Shown: piece by piece, positions 40,706-56,584 of the stretch
Layout: the number at the start of each line of letters is the position of its first letter
Position numbering within the stretch: the stretch's first letter is position 1
Assembly: GCA_949825065.1 (NCBI GenBank)
Contig: OX463864.1
Coordinates: forward strand, 17,745,327 to 17,809,326
Length of the DNA stretch: 64,000 bases
Direction of reading: 5' to 3'
Source: Odontocerum albicorne
Taxonomy: Eukaryota > Arthropoda > Insecta > Trichoptera > Odontoceridae
Program-made: the position numbers and the translations under genes
The notes under the pieces: generated by a model
Told to the model about the DNA's origin: nothing
What the model saw: the letters and a program-made list of their open reading frames with translations, nothing else
Database searches by the model: none

Positions 40706-43700
40706 GAAAAGCATGGAAACACGTTGAACAAACATTAATTCTGTCGTGATTTTGTACATATATTCGTAAACTGGGACGTCAATGTCAGTTTTTCGAGTGA
40801 AAAGTGTGAAGTTATAGCCTATTTCTTTGAAATGCTGTAACATGTTTAGCAGGTTTGGACGTTTTATATCATAAATACCGCAAAGCGTTTCTAACACACA
40901 TTTGTGTTGACAAATCATCAATTCTAGCATTTCTTTAAAAAAAATGGGGTTTTCGATATACAAAATTCATTTTAATTGGAAAATATTGATACAAAAGATA
41001 GAAAATTCGCAAAATTTCGGCATCGGACGAAAAGCATGGAAACACGTTGAACAAACATTAATTCTGTCGTGATTTTGTACATATATATGTAATGGGACTG
41101 GGACGTCAATGTCAATTTTTCGAGTAAAAAGTGGGAAGTTATAGCCTATTTCTATGAAATGCTGTAACATGTTTAGCAGATTTGGACGTTTTATATTATA
41201 AATACCGCAAAGCGTTTGTAACACACATTTGTGTTGACACATAATTAATTCTAGCATTTAAAAAAAAAAAATGAGGTTTCCGATACCAAAATTCATTTTA
41301 ATTAGAAAATATTGATGCAAAAGATAGAAAATTCGCAAAATTTCGGCATGGGACGAAAAGCATGGAAACACGTTGAACAAACATTAATTCTGTTGTCATT
41401 TTGTACATGTATTCGTAAACTTGTACGTCAATGGCAGTTTTTCGAGTGAAAAGTGTGAAATTATAGCCTATTTCTGTGAAATGCTGTAACATGTCTAGCA
41501 GATTTGGACGTTTTATATCATAAATACCGCAAAGCGTTTCTAACACACACTTGTGTTGACACATAATTAATTCTACCATTTCTTTAAAAAAAATGGGGTT
41601 TTCGATATACAAAATTCATTTTAATTGGAAAATATTGATACAAAAGATAGAAAATTCGCAAAATTTCGGCATCGGACGAAAAGCATGGAAACACGTTGAA
41701 CAAACATTAATTCTGTCGTGATTTTGTACATATATATGTAATGGGACTGGGACGTCAATGTCAATTTTTCGAGTAAAAAGTGGGAAGTTATAGCCTATTT
41801 CTATGAAATGCTGTAACATGTTTAGCATATTTGGACGTTTTATATCATAAATACCGCAAAGCGTTTGTAACACACATTTGTGTTGACACATAATTAATTC
41901 TAGCATTTAAAAAAAAAAAATGAGGTTTCCGATACCAAAATTCATTTTAATTAGAAAATATTGATGCAAAAGATAGAAAATTCGCAAAATTTCGGCATGG
42001 GACGAAAAGCATGGAAATACGTTGAACAAACATTAATTCTGTCGTGATTTTGTACATATATTCGTAAACTGGGACGTCAATGTCAGTTTTTCGAGTGAAA
42101 AGTGGGAAGTTATAGCCTATTTCTATGAAATGCTGTAACATGTTTAGCAGATTTGGACGTTTTATATCATGAATACCGCAAAGCGGTTCTAACACACATT
42201 TGTGTTGACACAGCATTAATTCTAGCATTTCTTTAAAATAAATGGGTTTTTCGATATATAAAATTAATTTTAATTGGAAAATGTTGATGCAAAAGATAGA
42301 AAATTTGCAAAATTTCGGCTTGGGACAAAAAGCATGGAAACACGTTGAACAAACATTAATTTTGTCGTGATTTTGTACATATATTCGTAAACTGGGACGT
42401 CAATGTCAATTTTTCGAGTAAAAAGTGGGAAGTTATAGCCTATTTCTATGAAATGCTGTAACATGTTTAGCAGATTTGGACGTTTTATATCATAAATACC
42501 GCAAAACGTTTGTAACACACATTTGTGTTGACACATAATTAATTCTAGCATTTCTTAAAAAAAAAAATGGGGGTTCGCAATTCAAAATTCATTTTAATTG
42601 GAAAATATTGATGCAAAAGATAGAAAATACGCAAAATTTCGGCTTGGGACGAAAAGCATGGAAACACGTTGAACAAACATTAATTCTGTCGTGATTTTGT
42701 ACATATATATGTAATGGGTCTGGACGTCAATGTCAATTTTTCGAGTAAAAAGTGGGAAGTTATAGCCTATTTCTATGAAATGCTGTAACATGTTTAGTAG
42801 ATTTGGACTTTTTATATCATAAATACCGCAAAGCGTTTCTAACACCCATTTGTGTTGACATATCATCAATTCTAGCATTTCTTTAAAAAAAATGGGGTTT
42901 TCTGTATTCAACATTCATTTTAATTGGAAAATATTGATGCAAAGAAAATATTGATGCAAATAGAAAATTCGCAAAATTTCGGCTTGGGACGAAAAGCATG
43001 GAAACACGTTGAACAAACATTAATTCTGTCGTGATTTTGTACATATATTCGTAAACTGGGACGTCAATGTCAGTTTTTCGAGTGAAAAGTGTGAAGTTAT
43101 AGCCTTTTTATATGAAATGCTGTAACATGTTTAGCAGGTTTGGACGTTTTATATCATTAATACCGCAAAGCGTTTCTAACACACATTTGTGATGACAAAT
43201 AATCAATTCTAGCATTTCTTTAAAAAAAATGGGGTTTTCGATATACAAAATTCATTTTAATTGGAAAATATTGATACAAAAGATAGAAAATTCGCAAAAT
43301 TTCGGCATGGGACGAAAAGCATGGAAACACGTTGAACAAACATTAATTCTGTCGTGATTTTGTACATATATTCGTAAACTGGGACGTCAATGTCAGTTTT
43401 TCGAGTGAAAAGTGTGAAGTTATAGCCTATTTCTATGTAATGCTGTAACATGTCTAGCAGATTTGGACGTTTTATATCATGAATACCGCAAAGCGTTTCT
43501 AACACACATTTGTGTTGACACATCATTAATTTTAGCATTTCTTGAAAAAAATGGGGTTTTCGCTATTCAAAACTCATTTTAATTGGAAAATATTGGTGCA
43601 AAAAAATGTAATTTCGCAAAATTTTACCTTGGGCCGAAAAGCATGGAAACACGTTGAACAAACATTAATTCTGTTGTCATTTTGTACATGTATTCGTAAA

Positions 43701-44281
43701 CTTGTACGTCAATGGCAGTTTTTCGAGTGAAAAGTGTGAAATTATAGCCTATTTCTGTGAAATGCTGTAACATGTCTAGCAGATTTGGACGTTTTATATC
43801 ATAAATACCGCAAAGCGTTTCTAACACACATTTGTGTTGAAACATAATTAATTCTAGCATTTCTTTAAAAAAAATGGGGTTTTCGATATTCAAAATTCAT
43901 TTTAATTGGAAAATATTGATGCAAAATATAGAAAATTCGCCAAATTTCGGCATGGGACGAAGAGCATGGAAACACGTTGAACAAACATTAATTCTGTCGT
44001 GATTTTGTACATATATTCGTAAACTGGTAAGTCAATGTCAGTTTCTTGAGTGAAAAGTGGGAAGTTATAGCCTATTTCTATGAAATGCTGTAACATGTTT
44101 AGCATATTTGGACGTTTTATATCATAAATACCGCAATGCGTTTGTAACACACATTTGTGTTGACAAATCACCAATTCTAGCATTTCTTTAAAAAAAATGG
44201 TGTTTTCGATATTCAAAATTCATTTTAATTGGAAAATATTGATACAAAAGATAGAAAATTCGCAAAATTTCGGCATGGGAC
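40706..44281. repeat. 11-monomer higher-order repeat, copy 2
   Basis: Nearly identical to copy 1 monomer by monomer. The marker duplication is at about 42926. Only scattered single-base changes were noticed, for example TTGTATGTC at about 40126 versus TTGTACGTC here at about 43702. Confidence 0.9.
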
Positions 44282-47200
44282 GAAAAGCATGGAAACACGT
44301 TGAACAAACATTAATTCTGTCGTGATTTTGTACATATATTCGTAAACTGGGACGTCAATGTCAGTTTTTCGAGTGAAAAGTGTGAAGTTATAGCCTATTT
44401 CTTTGAAATGCTGTAACATGTTTAGCAGGTTTGGACGTTTTATATCATAAATACCGCAAAGCGTTTCTAACACACATTTGTGTTGACAAATCATCAATTC
44501 TAGCATTTCTTTAAAAAAAATGGGGTTTTCGATATACAAAATTCATTTTAATTGGAAAATATTGATACAAAAGATAGAAAATTCGCAAAATTTCGGCATC
44601 GGACGAAAAGCATGGAAACACGTTGAACAAACATTAATTCTGTCGTGATTTTGTACATATATATGTAATGGGACTGGGACGTCAATGTCAATTTTTCGAG
44701 TAAAAAGTGGGAAGTTATAGCCTATTTCTATGAAATGCTGTAACATGTTTAGCAGATTTGGACGTTTTATATTATAAATACCGCAAAGCGTTTGTAACAC
44801 ACATTTGTGTTGACACATAATTAATTCTAGCATTTAAAAAAAAAAATGAGGTTTCCGATACCAAAATTCATTTTAATTAGAAAATATTGATGCAAAAGAT
44901 AGAAAATTCGCAAAATTTCGGCATGGGACGAAAAGCATGGAAACACGTTGAACAAACATTAATTCTGTTGTCATTTTGTACATGTATTCGTAAACTTGTA
45001 CGTCAATGGCAGTTTTTCGAGTGAAAAGTGTGAAATTATAGCCTATTTCTGTGAAATGCTGTAACATGTCTAGCAGATTTGGACGTTTTATATCATAAAT
45101 ACCGCAAAGCGTTTCTAACACACACTTGTGTTGACACATAATTAATTCTACCATTTCTTTAAAAAAAATGGGGTTTTCGATATACAAAATTCATTTTAAT
45201 TGGAAAATATTGATACAAAAGATAGAAAATTCGCAAAATTTCGGCATCGGACGAAAAGCATGGAAACACGTTGAACAAACATTAATTCTGTCGTGATTTT
45301 GTACATATATATGTAATGGGACTGGGACGTCAATGTCAATTTTTCGAGTAAAAAGTGGGAAGTTATAGCCTATTTCTATGAAATGCTGTAACATGTTTAG
45401 CATATTTGGACGTTTTATATCATAAATACCGCAAAGCGTTTGTAACACACATTTGTGTTGACACATAATTAATTCTAGCATTAAAAAAAAAAAAATGAGG
45501 TTTCCGATACCAAAATTCATTTTAATTAGAAAATATTGATGCAAAAGATAGAAAATTCGCAAAATTTCGGCATGGGACGAAAAGCATGGAAATACGTTGA
45601 ACAAACATTAATTCTGTCGTGATTTTGTACATATATTCGTAAACTGGGACGTCAATGTCAGTTTTTCGAGTGAAAAGTGGGAAGTTATAGCCTATTTCTA
45701 TGAAATGCTGTAACATGTTTAGCAGATTTGGACGTTTTATATCATAAATACCGCAAAGCGGTTCTAACACACATTTGTGTTGACACAGCATTAATTCTAG
45801 CATTTCTTTAAAATAAATGGGTTTTTCGATATATAAAATTAATTTTAATTGGAAAATGTTGATGCAAAAGATAGAAAATTTGCAAAATTTCGGCTTGGGA
45901 CAAAAAGCATGGAAACACGTTGAACAAACATTAATTTTGTCGTGATTTTGTACATATATTCGTAAACTGGGACGTCAATGTCAATTTTTCGAGTAAAAAG
46001 TGGGAAGTTATAGCCTATTTCTATGAAATGCTGTAACATGTTTAGCAGATTTGGACGTTTTATATCATAAATACCGCAAAACGTTTGTAACACACATTTG
46101 TGTTGACACATAATTAATTCTAGCATTTCTTAAAAAAAAAAATGGGGGTTGGCAATTCAAAATTCATTTTAATTGGAAAATATTGATGCAAAAGATAGAA
46201 AATACGCAAAATTTCGGCTTGGGACGAAAAGCATGGAAACACGTTGAACAAACATTAATTCTGTCGTGATTTTGTACATATATATGTAATGGGTCTGGAC
46301 GTCAATGTCAATTTTTCGAGTAAAAAGTGGGAAGTTATAGCCTATTTCTATGAAATGCTGTAACATGTTTAGTAGATTTGGACTTTTTATATCATTAATA
46401 CCGCAAAGCGTTTCTAACACCCATTTGTGTTGACATATCATCAATTCTAGCATTTCTTTAAAAAAAATGGGGTTTTCTGTATTCATCATTCATTTTAATT
46501 GGAAAATATTGATGCAAAGAAAATATTGATGCAAATAGAAAATTCGCAAAATTTCGGCTTGGGACGAAAAGCATGGAAACACGTTGAACAAACATTAATT
46601 CTGTCGTGATTTTGTACATATATTCGTAAACTGGGACGTCAATGTCAGTTTTTCGAGTGAAAAGTGTGAAGTTATAGCCTATTTATATGAAATGCTGTAA
46701 CATGTTTAGCAGGTTTGGACGTTTTATATCATTAATACCGCAAAGCGTTTCTAACACACATTTGTGATGACAAATAATCAATTCTAGCATTTCTTTAAAA
46801 AAAATGGGGTTTTCGATATACAAAATTCATTTTAATTGGAAAATATTGATACAAAAGATAGAAAATTCGCAAAATTTCGGCATGGGACGAAAAGCATGGA
46901 AACACGTTGAACAAACATTAATTCTGTCGTGATTTTGTACATATATTCGTAAACTGGGACGTCAATGTCAGTTTTTCGAGTGAAAAGTGTGAAGTTATAG
47001 CCTATTTCTATGTAATGCTGTAACATGTCTAGCAGATTTGGACGTTTTATATCATGAATACCGCAAAGCGTTTCTAACACACATTTGTGTTGACACATCA
47101 TTAATTTTAGCATTTCTTGAAAAAAATGGGGTTTTCGCTATTCAAAACTCATTTTAATTGGAAAATATTGGTGCAAAAAAATGTAATTTCGCAAAATTTT

Positions 47201-47857
47201 ACCTTGGGCCGAAAAGCATGGAAACACGTTGAACAAACATTAATTCTGTTGTCATTTTGTACATGTATTCGTAAACTTGTACGTCAATGGCAGTTTTTCG
47301 AGTGAAAAGTGTGAAATTATAGCCTATTTCTGTGAAATGCTGTAACATGTCTAGCAGATTTGGACGTTTTATATCATAAATACCGCAAAGCGTTTCTAAC
47401 ACACATTTGTGTTGAAACATAATTAATTCTAGCATTTCTTTAAAAAAAATGGGGTTTTCGATATTCAAAATTCATTTTAATTGGAAAATATTGATGCAAA
47501 ATATAGAAAATTCGCCAAATTTCGGCATGGGACGAAGAGCATGGAAACACGTTGAACAAACATTAATTCTGTCGTGATTTTGTACATATATTCGTAAACT
47601 GGTAAGACAATGTCAGTTTCTTGAGTGAAAAGTGGGAAGTTATAGCCTATTTCTATGAAATGCTGTAACATGTTTAGCATATTTGGACGTTTTATATCAT
47701 AAATACCGCAATGCGTTTGTAACACACATTTGTGTTGACAAATCACCAATTCTAGCATTTCTTTAAAAAAAATGGTGTTTTCGATATTCAAAATTCATTT
47801 TAATTGGAAAATATTGATACAAAAGATATAAAATTCGCAAAATTTCGGCATGGGACG
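44282..47857. repeat. 11-monomer higher-order repeat, copy 3
   Basis: Third consecutive copy, with the marker duplication at about 46501. Similarity to the earlier copies ends at about 47,915, where a deletion (GTACATATATTGTGTGAGTG) starts a different arrangement. Confidence 0.9.
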
Positions 47858-50800
47858 AAAAGCATGGAAACACGTTGAACAAACATTAATTCTGTCGTGA
47901 TTTTGTACATATATTGTGTGAGTGAAAAGTGGGAAGTTATAGCCTATTTCTATGAAATGCTGTAACATGTTGAGCATATTTAGACGTTTTATATCATAAA
48001 TACCGCAAAGCGTTTCTAACACACATTTGTGTTGACACATATATAATTGTAGCATTTCTTTTTTAAAAAAATGGGGTTTTCGATATTCAAAATTAATTTT
48101 AATTGGAAAATATTGATGCAAAAGATAGAAAATACGCAAAATTTCGGCTTGGCTCGAAAAGCATGGAAACACGTTGAACAAACTTTAATTCTGTTGTCAT
48201 TTTGTACATGTATTCGTAAACTTGTACGTCAATGGCAGTTTTTCCAGTGAAAAGTGTGAAATTATAGCTTATTTCTTTGAAATGCTGTAACATGTCTAGC
48301 AGATTTGGACGTTTTATATCATAAATACCGCAAAGCGTTTCTAACACACATTTGTGTTGACACATAATTAATTCTAGCATTTCTTTAAAAAAATGGGGTT
48401 TTCGATATTCAAAATTCATTTTAATTGGAAAATATTGATGCAAAAGATGGAAAATTCGCAAAATTTCGGCATGGGACGAAAAGCATGGAAACACGTTGAA
48501 CAAACATTAATTCTGTCGTGATTTTGTACATATATTCGTAAACTGGGACGTCAATGTCAGTTTTTCGAGTGAAAAGTGTGAAGTTATAGCCTATTTCTAT
48601 GTAATGCTGTAACATGTCTAGCAGATTTGGACGTTTTATATCATGAATACCGCAAAGCGTTTGTAACACACATTTGTGTTGACAAATCATCAATTCTAGC
48701 ATTTCTTTAAAAAAAATGGGGTTTTCGATATTCAAAATTCATTTTAATTGGAAAATATTGATGCAAAAGACAGCAAATACGCAAAATTTCGGCTTGGGAC
48801 GAAAAAAATGGAAACACGTTGAACAAACATTAATTCTGTCGTGATTTAGTACATATATTCGTAAACTGGGACGTCAATGTCAGTTTTTCGAGTGAAAAGT
48901 GTGAAGTTATAGCCTATTTATATGAAATGCTGTAACATGTTTAGCAGGTTTGGACGTTTTATATCATAAATACCGCAAAGCGTTTGTAACACACATTTGT
49001 GTTGACACATAATTAATTCTAGCATTTCTTAAAAAAAAAAATGGGGGTTCGCAATTCAAAATTCATTTTAATTGGAAAATATTGATGCAAAAGATAGAAA
49101 ATACGCAAAATTTCGGCATCGGACGAAAAGCATGGAAACACGTTGAACAAACATTAATTCTGTCGTGATTTTGTACATATATATGTAATGGGACTGGGAC
49201 GTCAATGTCAATTTTTCGAGTAAAAAGTGGGAAGTTATAGCCTATTTCTATGAAACGCTGTAACATGTTTAGCATATTTGGACGTTTTATATCATAAATA
49301 CCGCAAAGCGTTTCTAACACACATTTGTGTTGACAAATTTATATTTCTAGCATTTCTTTTTTAAAAAAATGGGGTTTTCGATATTCAAAATTAATTTTAA
49401 TTGGAAAATATTGATGCAAAAGATAGAAAATACGCAAAACTTCGGCTTGGGACGAAAAAAATGGAAACACGTTGAACAAACATTAATTCTGTCGTGATTT
49501 TGTACATATATATGTAATGGGTCTGGACGTCAATGTCAATTTTTCGAGTAAAAAGTGGGAAGTTATAGCCTATTTCTATGAAATGCTGTAACATGTTTAG
49601 CAGATTTGGACGTTTTATATTATAAATACCGCAAAGCGTTTGTAACACACATTTGTGTTGACACATAATTAATTCTAGCATTTAAAAAAAAAAATGAGGT
49701 TTCCGATACCAAAATTCATTTTAATTAGAAAATATTGATGCAAAAGATAGAAAATTCGCAAAATTTCGGCTTGGGACGAAAAGCATGGAAACACGTTGAA
49801 CAAACATTAATTCTGTCGTGATTTTGTACATATATTCGTAAACTGGGACGTCAATGTCAGTTTTTCGAGTGAAAAGTGTGAAGTTATAGCCTATTTCTTT
49901 GAAATGCTGTAACATGTTTAGCAGGTTTGGACTTTTTATATCATAAATACCGCAAAGCGTTTCTAACACACATTTGTGTTCACACATAATTAATTCTAGC
50001 ATTTCTTTAAAAAAAATGGGGTTTTCGATATTCAAAATTCATTTTAATTGGAAAATATTGATGCAAAAGACAGCAAATACGCAAAATTTCGGCTTGGGAC
50101 GAAAAAAATGGAAACACGTTGAACAAACATTAATTCTGTCGTGATTTTGTACATATATATGTAATGGGTCTGGACGTCAATGTCAATTTTTCGAGTAAAA
50201 AGTGGGAAGTTATAGCCTATTTCTATGAAATGCTGTAACATGTTTAGCAGGTTTGGACGTTTTATATCATAAATACCGCAAAGCGTTTCTAACACACATT
50301 TGTGTTGACAAATCATCAATTCTAGCATTTCTTTAAAAAAAAATAGGGTTTTCGATATACAAATTCATTTTAATTGGAAAATATTGATACAAAAGATAGA
50401 AAATTCGCAAAATTTCGGCATCGGACGAAAAGCATGGAAACACGTTGAACAAACATTAATTCTGTCGTGATTTTGTACATATATATGTAATGGAACTGGG
50501 ACGTCAATGTCAATTTTTCGAGTAAAAAGTGGGAAGTTATAGCCTATTTCTATGAAATGCTGTAACATGTTTAGCATATTTGGACGTTTTATATCATAAA
50601 TACCGCAAAGCGTTTCTAACACACATTTGTGTTGACAAATTTATATTTCTAGCATTTCTTTTTTAAAAAAATGGGGTTTTCGATATTCAAAATTAATTTT
50701 AATTGGAAAATATTGATGCAAAAGATAGAAAATACGCAAAACTTCGGCTTGGGACGAAAAAAATGGAAACACGTTGAACAAACATTAATTCTGTCGTGAT

Positions 50801-53800
50801 TTTGTACATATATATGTAATGGGTCTGGACGTCAATGTCAATTTTTCGAGTAAAAAGTGGGAAGTTATAGCCTATTTCTATGAAATGCTGTAACATGTTT
50901 AGCAGATTTGGACGTTTTATATTATAAATACCGCAAAGCGTTTGTAACACACATTTGTGTTGACACATAATTAATTCTAGCATTTAAAAAAAAAAATGAG
51001 GTTTCCGATACCAAAATTCATTTTAATTAGAAAATATTGATGCAAAAGATAGAAAATTCGCAAAATTTCGGCTTGGGACGAAAAGCATGGAAACACGTTG
51101 AACAAACATTAATTCTGTCGTGATTTTGTACATATAAACTGGGACGTCAATGTCAGTTTTTCGAGTGAAAAGTGTGAAGTTATAGCCTATTTCTTTGAAA
51201 TGCTGTAACATGTTTAGCAGGTTTGGACTTTTTATATCATAAATACCGCAAAGCGTTTCTAACACACATTTGTGTTGACAAATCATCAATTCTAGCATTT
51301 CTTGAAAAAAAATGGGGTTTTCGATATACAAAATTCATTTTAATTGGAAAATATTGATACAAAAGATAGAAAATTCGCAAAATTTCGGCATCGGACGAAA
51401 AGCATGGAAACACGTTGAACAAACATTAATTCTTTCGTGATTTTGTACATATATATGTAATGGGACTGGGACGTCAATGTCAATTTTTCGAGTAAAAAGT
51501 GGGAAGTTATAGCCTATTTCTATGAAATGCTGTAACATGTTTAGCAGATTTGGACGTTTTATATTATAAATACCGCAAAGCGTTTGTAACACACATTTGT
51601 GTTGACACATAATAAATTCTAGCATTTAAAAAAAAAAATGAGGTTTCCGATACCAAAATTCATTTTAATGAGAAAATATTGATGCAAAAGATAGAAAATT
51701 CGCAAAATTTCGGCATGGGACGAAAAGCATGGAAACACGTTGCACAAACATTAATTCTGTTGTCATTTTGTACATGTATTCGTAAACTTGTACGTCAATG
51801 GCAGTTTTTCGAGTGAAAAGTGTGAAATTATAGCCTATTTCTGTGAAATGCTGTAACATGTCTAGCAGATTTGGACGTTTTATATCATAAATACCGCAAA
51901 GCGTTTCTAACACACATTTGTGTTGACACATAATTAATTCTAGCATTTCTTTAAAAAAAATGGGGTTTTCGATATTCAAAATTCATTTTAATTGGAAAAT
52001 ATTGATGCAAAATATAGAAAATTCGCAAAATTTCGGCATGGGACGAAAAGCATGGAAACACGTTGAACAAACATTAATTCTGTTGTCATTTTGTACATGT
52101 ATTCGTAAACTTGTACGTCAATGGCAGTTTTTCGAGTGAAAAGTGTGAAGTTATAGCCTATTTCTGTGAAATGCTGTAACATGTCTAGCAGATTTGGACA
52201 TTTTATATTATAAATACCGCAAAGCGTTTCTAACACACATTTGTGTTGACACATAATTAATTCTAGCATTTCTTTAAAAAAAATGGGGTTTTCGATATAC
52301 AAAATTCATTTTAATTGCAAAATATTGATACAAAAGATAGAAAATTCGCAAAATTTCGGCATCGGACGAAAAGCATGGAAACACGTTGAACAAACATTAA
52401 TTCTGTCGTGATTTTGTACATATATATGTAATGGGACTGGGACGTCAATGTCAATTTTTCGAGTAAAAAGTTGGAAGTTATAGCCTATTTCTATGAAATG
52501 CTGTAACATGTTTAGCATATTTGGACGTTTTATATCATAAATACCGCAAAGCGTTTGTAACACACATTTGTGTTCACACATAATTAATTCTAGCATTTAA
52601 AAAAAAAAATGAGGTTTCCGATACCAAAATTCATTTTAATTAGAAAATATTGATGCAATAGATAGAAAATTCGCAAAATTTCGGCATGGAACGCAAAGCA
52701 TGGAAACACGTTGAACAAACATTAATTCTGTCGTGATTTTGTACATATATTCGTAAACTGGGACGTCAATGTCAGTTTTTCGAGTGAAAAGTGTGAAGTT
52801 ATAGCCTATTTCTATGTAATGCTGTAACATGTCTAGCAGATTTGGACGTTTTATATCATGAATACCGCAAAGCGTTTGTAACACACATTTGTGTTAACAA
52901 ATCATCAATTCTAGCATTTCTTTAAAAAAAAAGGGGTTTTCGATATTCAAAATTCATTTTAATTGGAAAATATTGATGCAAAAGACAGCAAATACGCAAA
53001 ATTTCGGCTTGGGACGAAAAAAATGGAAACACGTTGAACAAACATTAATTCTGTCGTGATTTTGTACATATATATGTAATGGGTCTGGACGTCAATGTCA
53101 ATTTTTCGAGTAAAAAGTGGGAAGTTATAGCCTATTTCTATGAAATGCTGTAACATGTTTAGCAGGTTTGGACGTTTTATATCATAAATACCGCAAAGCG
53201 TTTCTAACACACATTTGTGTTGACAAATCATCAATTCTAGCATTTCTTTAAAAAAAATGGGGTTTTCGATATACAAATCCATTTTAATTGGAAAATATTG
53301 ATACAAAAGATAGAAAATTCGCAAAATTTCGGCATCGGACGAAAAGCATGGAAACACGTTGAACAAACATTAATTCTGTCGTGATTTTGTACATATATAT
53401 GTAATGGGACTGGGACGTCAATGTCAATTTTTCGAGTAAAAAGTGGGAAGTTATAGCCTATTTCTATGAAATGCTGTAACATGTTTAGCATATTTGGACG
53501 TTTTATATCATAAATACCGCAAAGCGTTTCTAACACACATTTGTGTTGACATATATAATTCTAGCATTTCTTTTTTAAAAAAATGGGGTTTTCGATATTC
53601 AAAATCAATTTTAATTGGAAAATATTGATGCAAAAGATAGAAAATACGCAAAACTTCGGCTTGGGACGAAAAAAATGGAAACACGTTGAACAAACATTAA
53701 TTCTGTCGTGATTTTGTACATATATATGTAATGGGTCTGGACATCAATGTCAATTTTTCGAGTAAAAAGTGGGAAGTTATAGCCTATTTCTATGAAATGC

Positions 53801-56584
53801 TGTAACATGTTTAGCAGGTTTGGACGTTTTATATCATAAATACCGCAAAGCGTTTCTAACACACATTAGTGTTGACAAATCATCAATTCTAGCATTCCTT
53901 TAAAAAAAATGGGGTTTTCTATATTCAAAATTCATTTTAATTGGAAAATATTGATGCAAAAGATAGAAAATACGCAAAATTTCGGCTTGGGACGAAAAAA
54001 ATGGAAACACGTTGAACAAACATTAATTCTGTCGTGATTTTGTACATATATATGTAATGGGTCTGGACGTCAATGTCAATTTTTCGAGTAAAAAGTGGGA
54101 AGTTATAGCCTATTTCTATGAAATGCTGTAACATGTTTAGCAGGTTTGGACGTTTTATATCATAAATACCGCAAAGCGTTTCTAACACACATTTGTGTTG
54201 ACAAATCATCAATTCTAGCATTTCTTTAAAAAAAAATAGGGTTTTCGATATACAAATTCATTTTAATTGGAAAATATTGATACAAAATATAGAAAATTCG
54301 CAAAATTTCGGCATCGGACGAAAAGCATGGAAACACGTTGAACAAACATTAATTCTGTCGTGATTTTGTACATATATATGTAATGGGACTGGGACGTCAA
54401 TGTCAATTTTTCGAGTAAAAAGTGGGAAGTTATAGCCTATTTCTATGAAATGCTGTAACATGTTTAGCATATTTGGACGTTTTATATCATAAATACCGCA
54501 AAGCGTTTCTAACACACATTTGTGTTGACAAATTTATATTTCTAGCATTTCTTTTTTAAAAAAATGGGGTTTTCGATATTCAAAATTAATTTTAATTGGA
54601 AAATATTGATGCAAAAGATAGAAAATACGCAAAACTTCGGCTTGGGACGAAAAAAATGGAAACACGTTGAACAAACATTAATTCTGTCGTGATTTTGTAC
54701 ATATATATGTAATGGGTCTGGACGTCAATGTCAATTTTTCGAGTAAAAAGTGGGAAGTTATAGCCTATTTCTATGAAATGCTGTAACATGTTTAGCAGAT
54801 TTGGACGTTTTATATTATAAATACCGCAAAGCGTTTGTAACACACATTTGTGTTGACACATAATTAATTCTAGCATTTAAAAAAAAAATGAGGTTTCCGA
54901 TACCAAAATTCATTTTAATTAGAAAATATTGATGCAAAAGATAGAAAATTCGCAAAATTTCGGCTTGGGACGAAAAGCATGGAAACACGTTGAACAAACA
55001 TTAATTCTGTCGTGATTTTGTACATATATTCGTAAACTGGGACGTCAATGTCAGTTTTTCGAGTGAAAAGTGTGAAGTTATAGCCTATTTCTTTGAAATG
55101 CTGTAACATGTTTAGCAGGTTTGGACTTTTTATATCATAAATACCGCAAAGCGTTTCTAACACACATTTGTGTTGACACATAATTAATTCTAGCATTTCT
55201 TTAAAAAAAATGGGGTTTTCGATATTCAAAATTCATTTTAATTGGAAAATATTGATGCAAAAGATGGAAAATTCGCAAAATTTCGGCATGGGACGAAAAG
55301 CATGGAAACACGTTGAACAAACATTAATTCTGTCGTGATTTTGTACATATATATGTAATGGGTCTGGACGTCAATGTCAATTTTTCGAGTAAAAAGTGGG
55401 AAGTTATAGCCTATTTCTATGAAATGCTGTAACATGTTTAGCAGATTTGGACGTTTTATATTATAAATACCGCAAAGCGTTTGTAACACACATTTGTGTT
55501 GACACATAATTAATTCTAGCATTTCTTTAAAAAAAATGGGGTTTTCGATATTCAAAATTCATTTTAATTGGAAAATATTGATGCAAAAGACAGCAAATAC
55601 GCAAAATTTCGGCTTGGGACGAAAAAAATGGAAACACGTTGAACAAACTTTAATTCTGTTGTCATTTTGTACATGTATTCGTAAACTTGTACGTCAATGG
55701 CAGTTTTTCCAGTGAAAAGTGTGAAATTATAGCTTATTTCTTTGAAATGCTGTAACATGTCTAGCAGATTTGGACGTTTTATATCATAAATACCGCAAAG
55801 CGTTTCTAACACACATTTGTGTTGACACATAATTAATTCTAGCATTTCTTTAAAAAAAATGGGGTTTTCGATATTCAAAATTCATTTTAATTGGAAAATA
55901 TTGATGCAAAAGATGGAAAATTCGCAAAATTTCGGCATGGGACGAAAAGCATGGAAACACGTTGAACAAACATTAATTCTGTCGTGATTTTGTACATATA
56001 TATGTAATGGGACTGGGACGTCAATGTCAATTTTTCGAGTAAAAAGTGGGAAGTTATAGCCTATTTCTATGAAATGCTGTAACATGTTTAGCATATTTGG
56101 ACGTTTTATATCATAAATACCGCAAAGCGTTTCTAACACACATTTGTGTTGACACATTTATATTTCTAGCATTTCTTTTTTAAAAAAATGGGGTTTTCGA
56201 TATACAAAATTCATTTTAATTGGAAAATATTGATACAAAAGATAGAAAATTCGCAAAATTTCGGCATCGGACGAAAAGCATGGAAACACGTTGAACAAAC
56301 ATTAATTCTTTCGTGATTTTGTACATATATATGTAATGGGACTGGGACGTCAATGTCAATTTTTCGAGTAAAAAGTGGGAAGTTATAGCCTATTTCTATG
56401 AAATGCTGTAACATGTTTAGCAGATTTGGACGTTTTGTATCATAAATACCGCAAAGCGTTTGTAACACACATTTGTGTTGACACATAATTAATTCTAGCA
56501 TTTCTTAAAAAAAAAAATGGGGGTTCGCAATTCAAAATTCATTTTAATTGGAAAATATTGATGCAAAAGATAGAAAATATACGC
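47858..56584. repeat. Mosaic satellite segment with 1,302-bp and 3,893-bp repeats
   Basis: Monomers at 49063, 49397 and 49721 recur at +1,302 bp (50365, 50699 and 51023), a four-monomer unit. The block at about 50044-51330 recurs at +3,893 bp (about 53937-55229). A variant with GACAGCAAATACGC marks copies at about 48,771, 50,071, 52,985 and 55,591. The order is less regular than in the 11-mer units. Confidence 0.75.
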
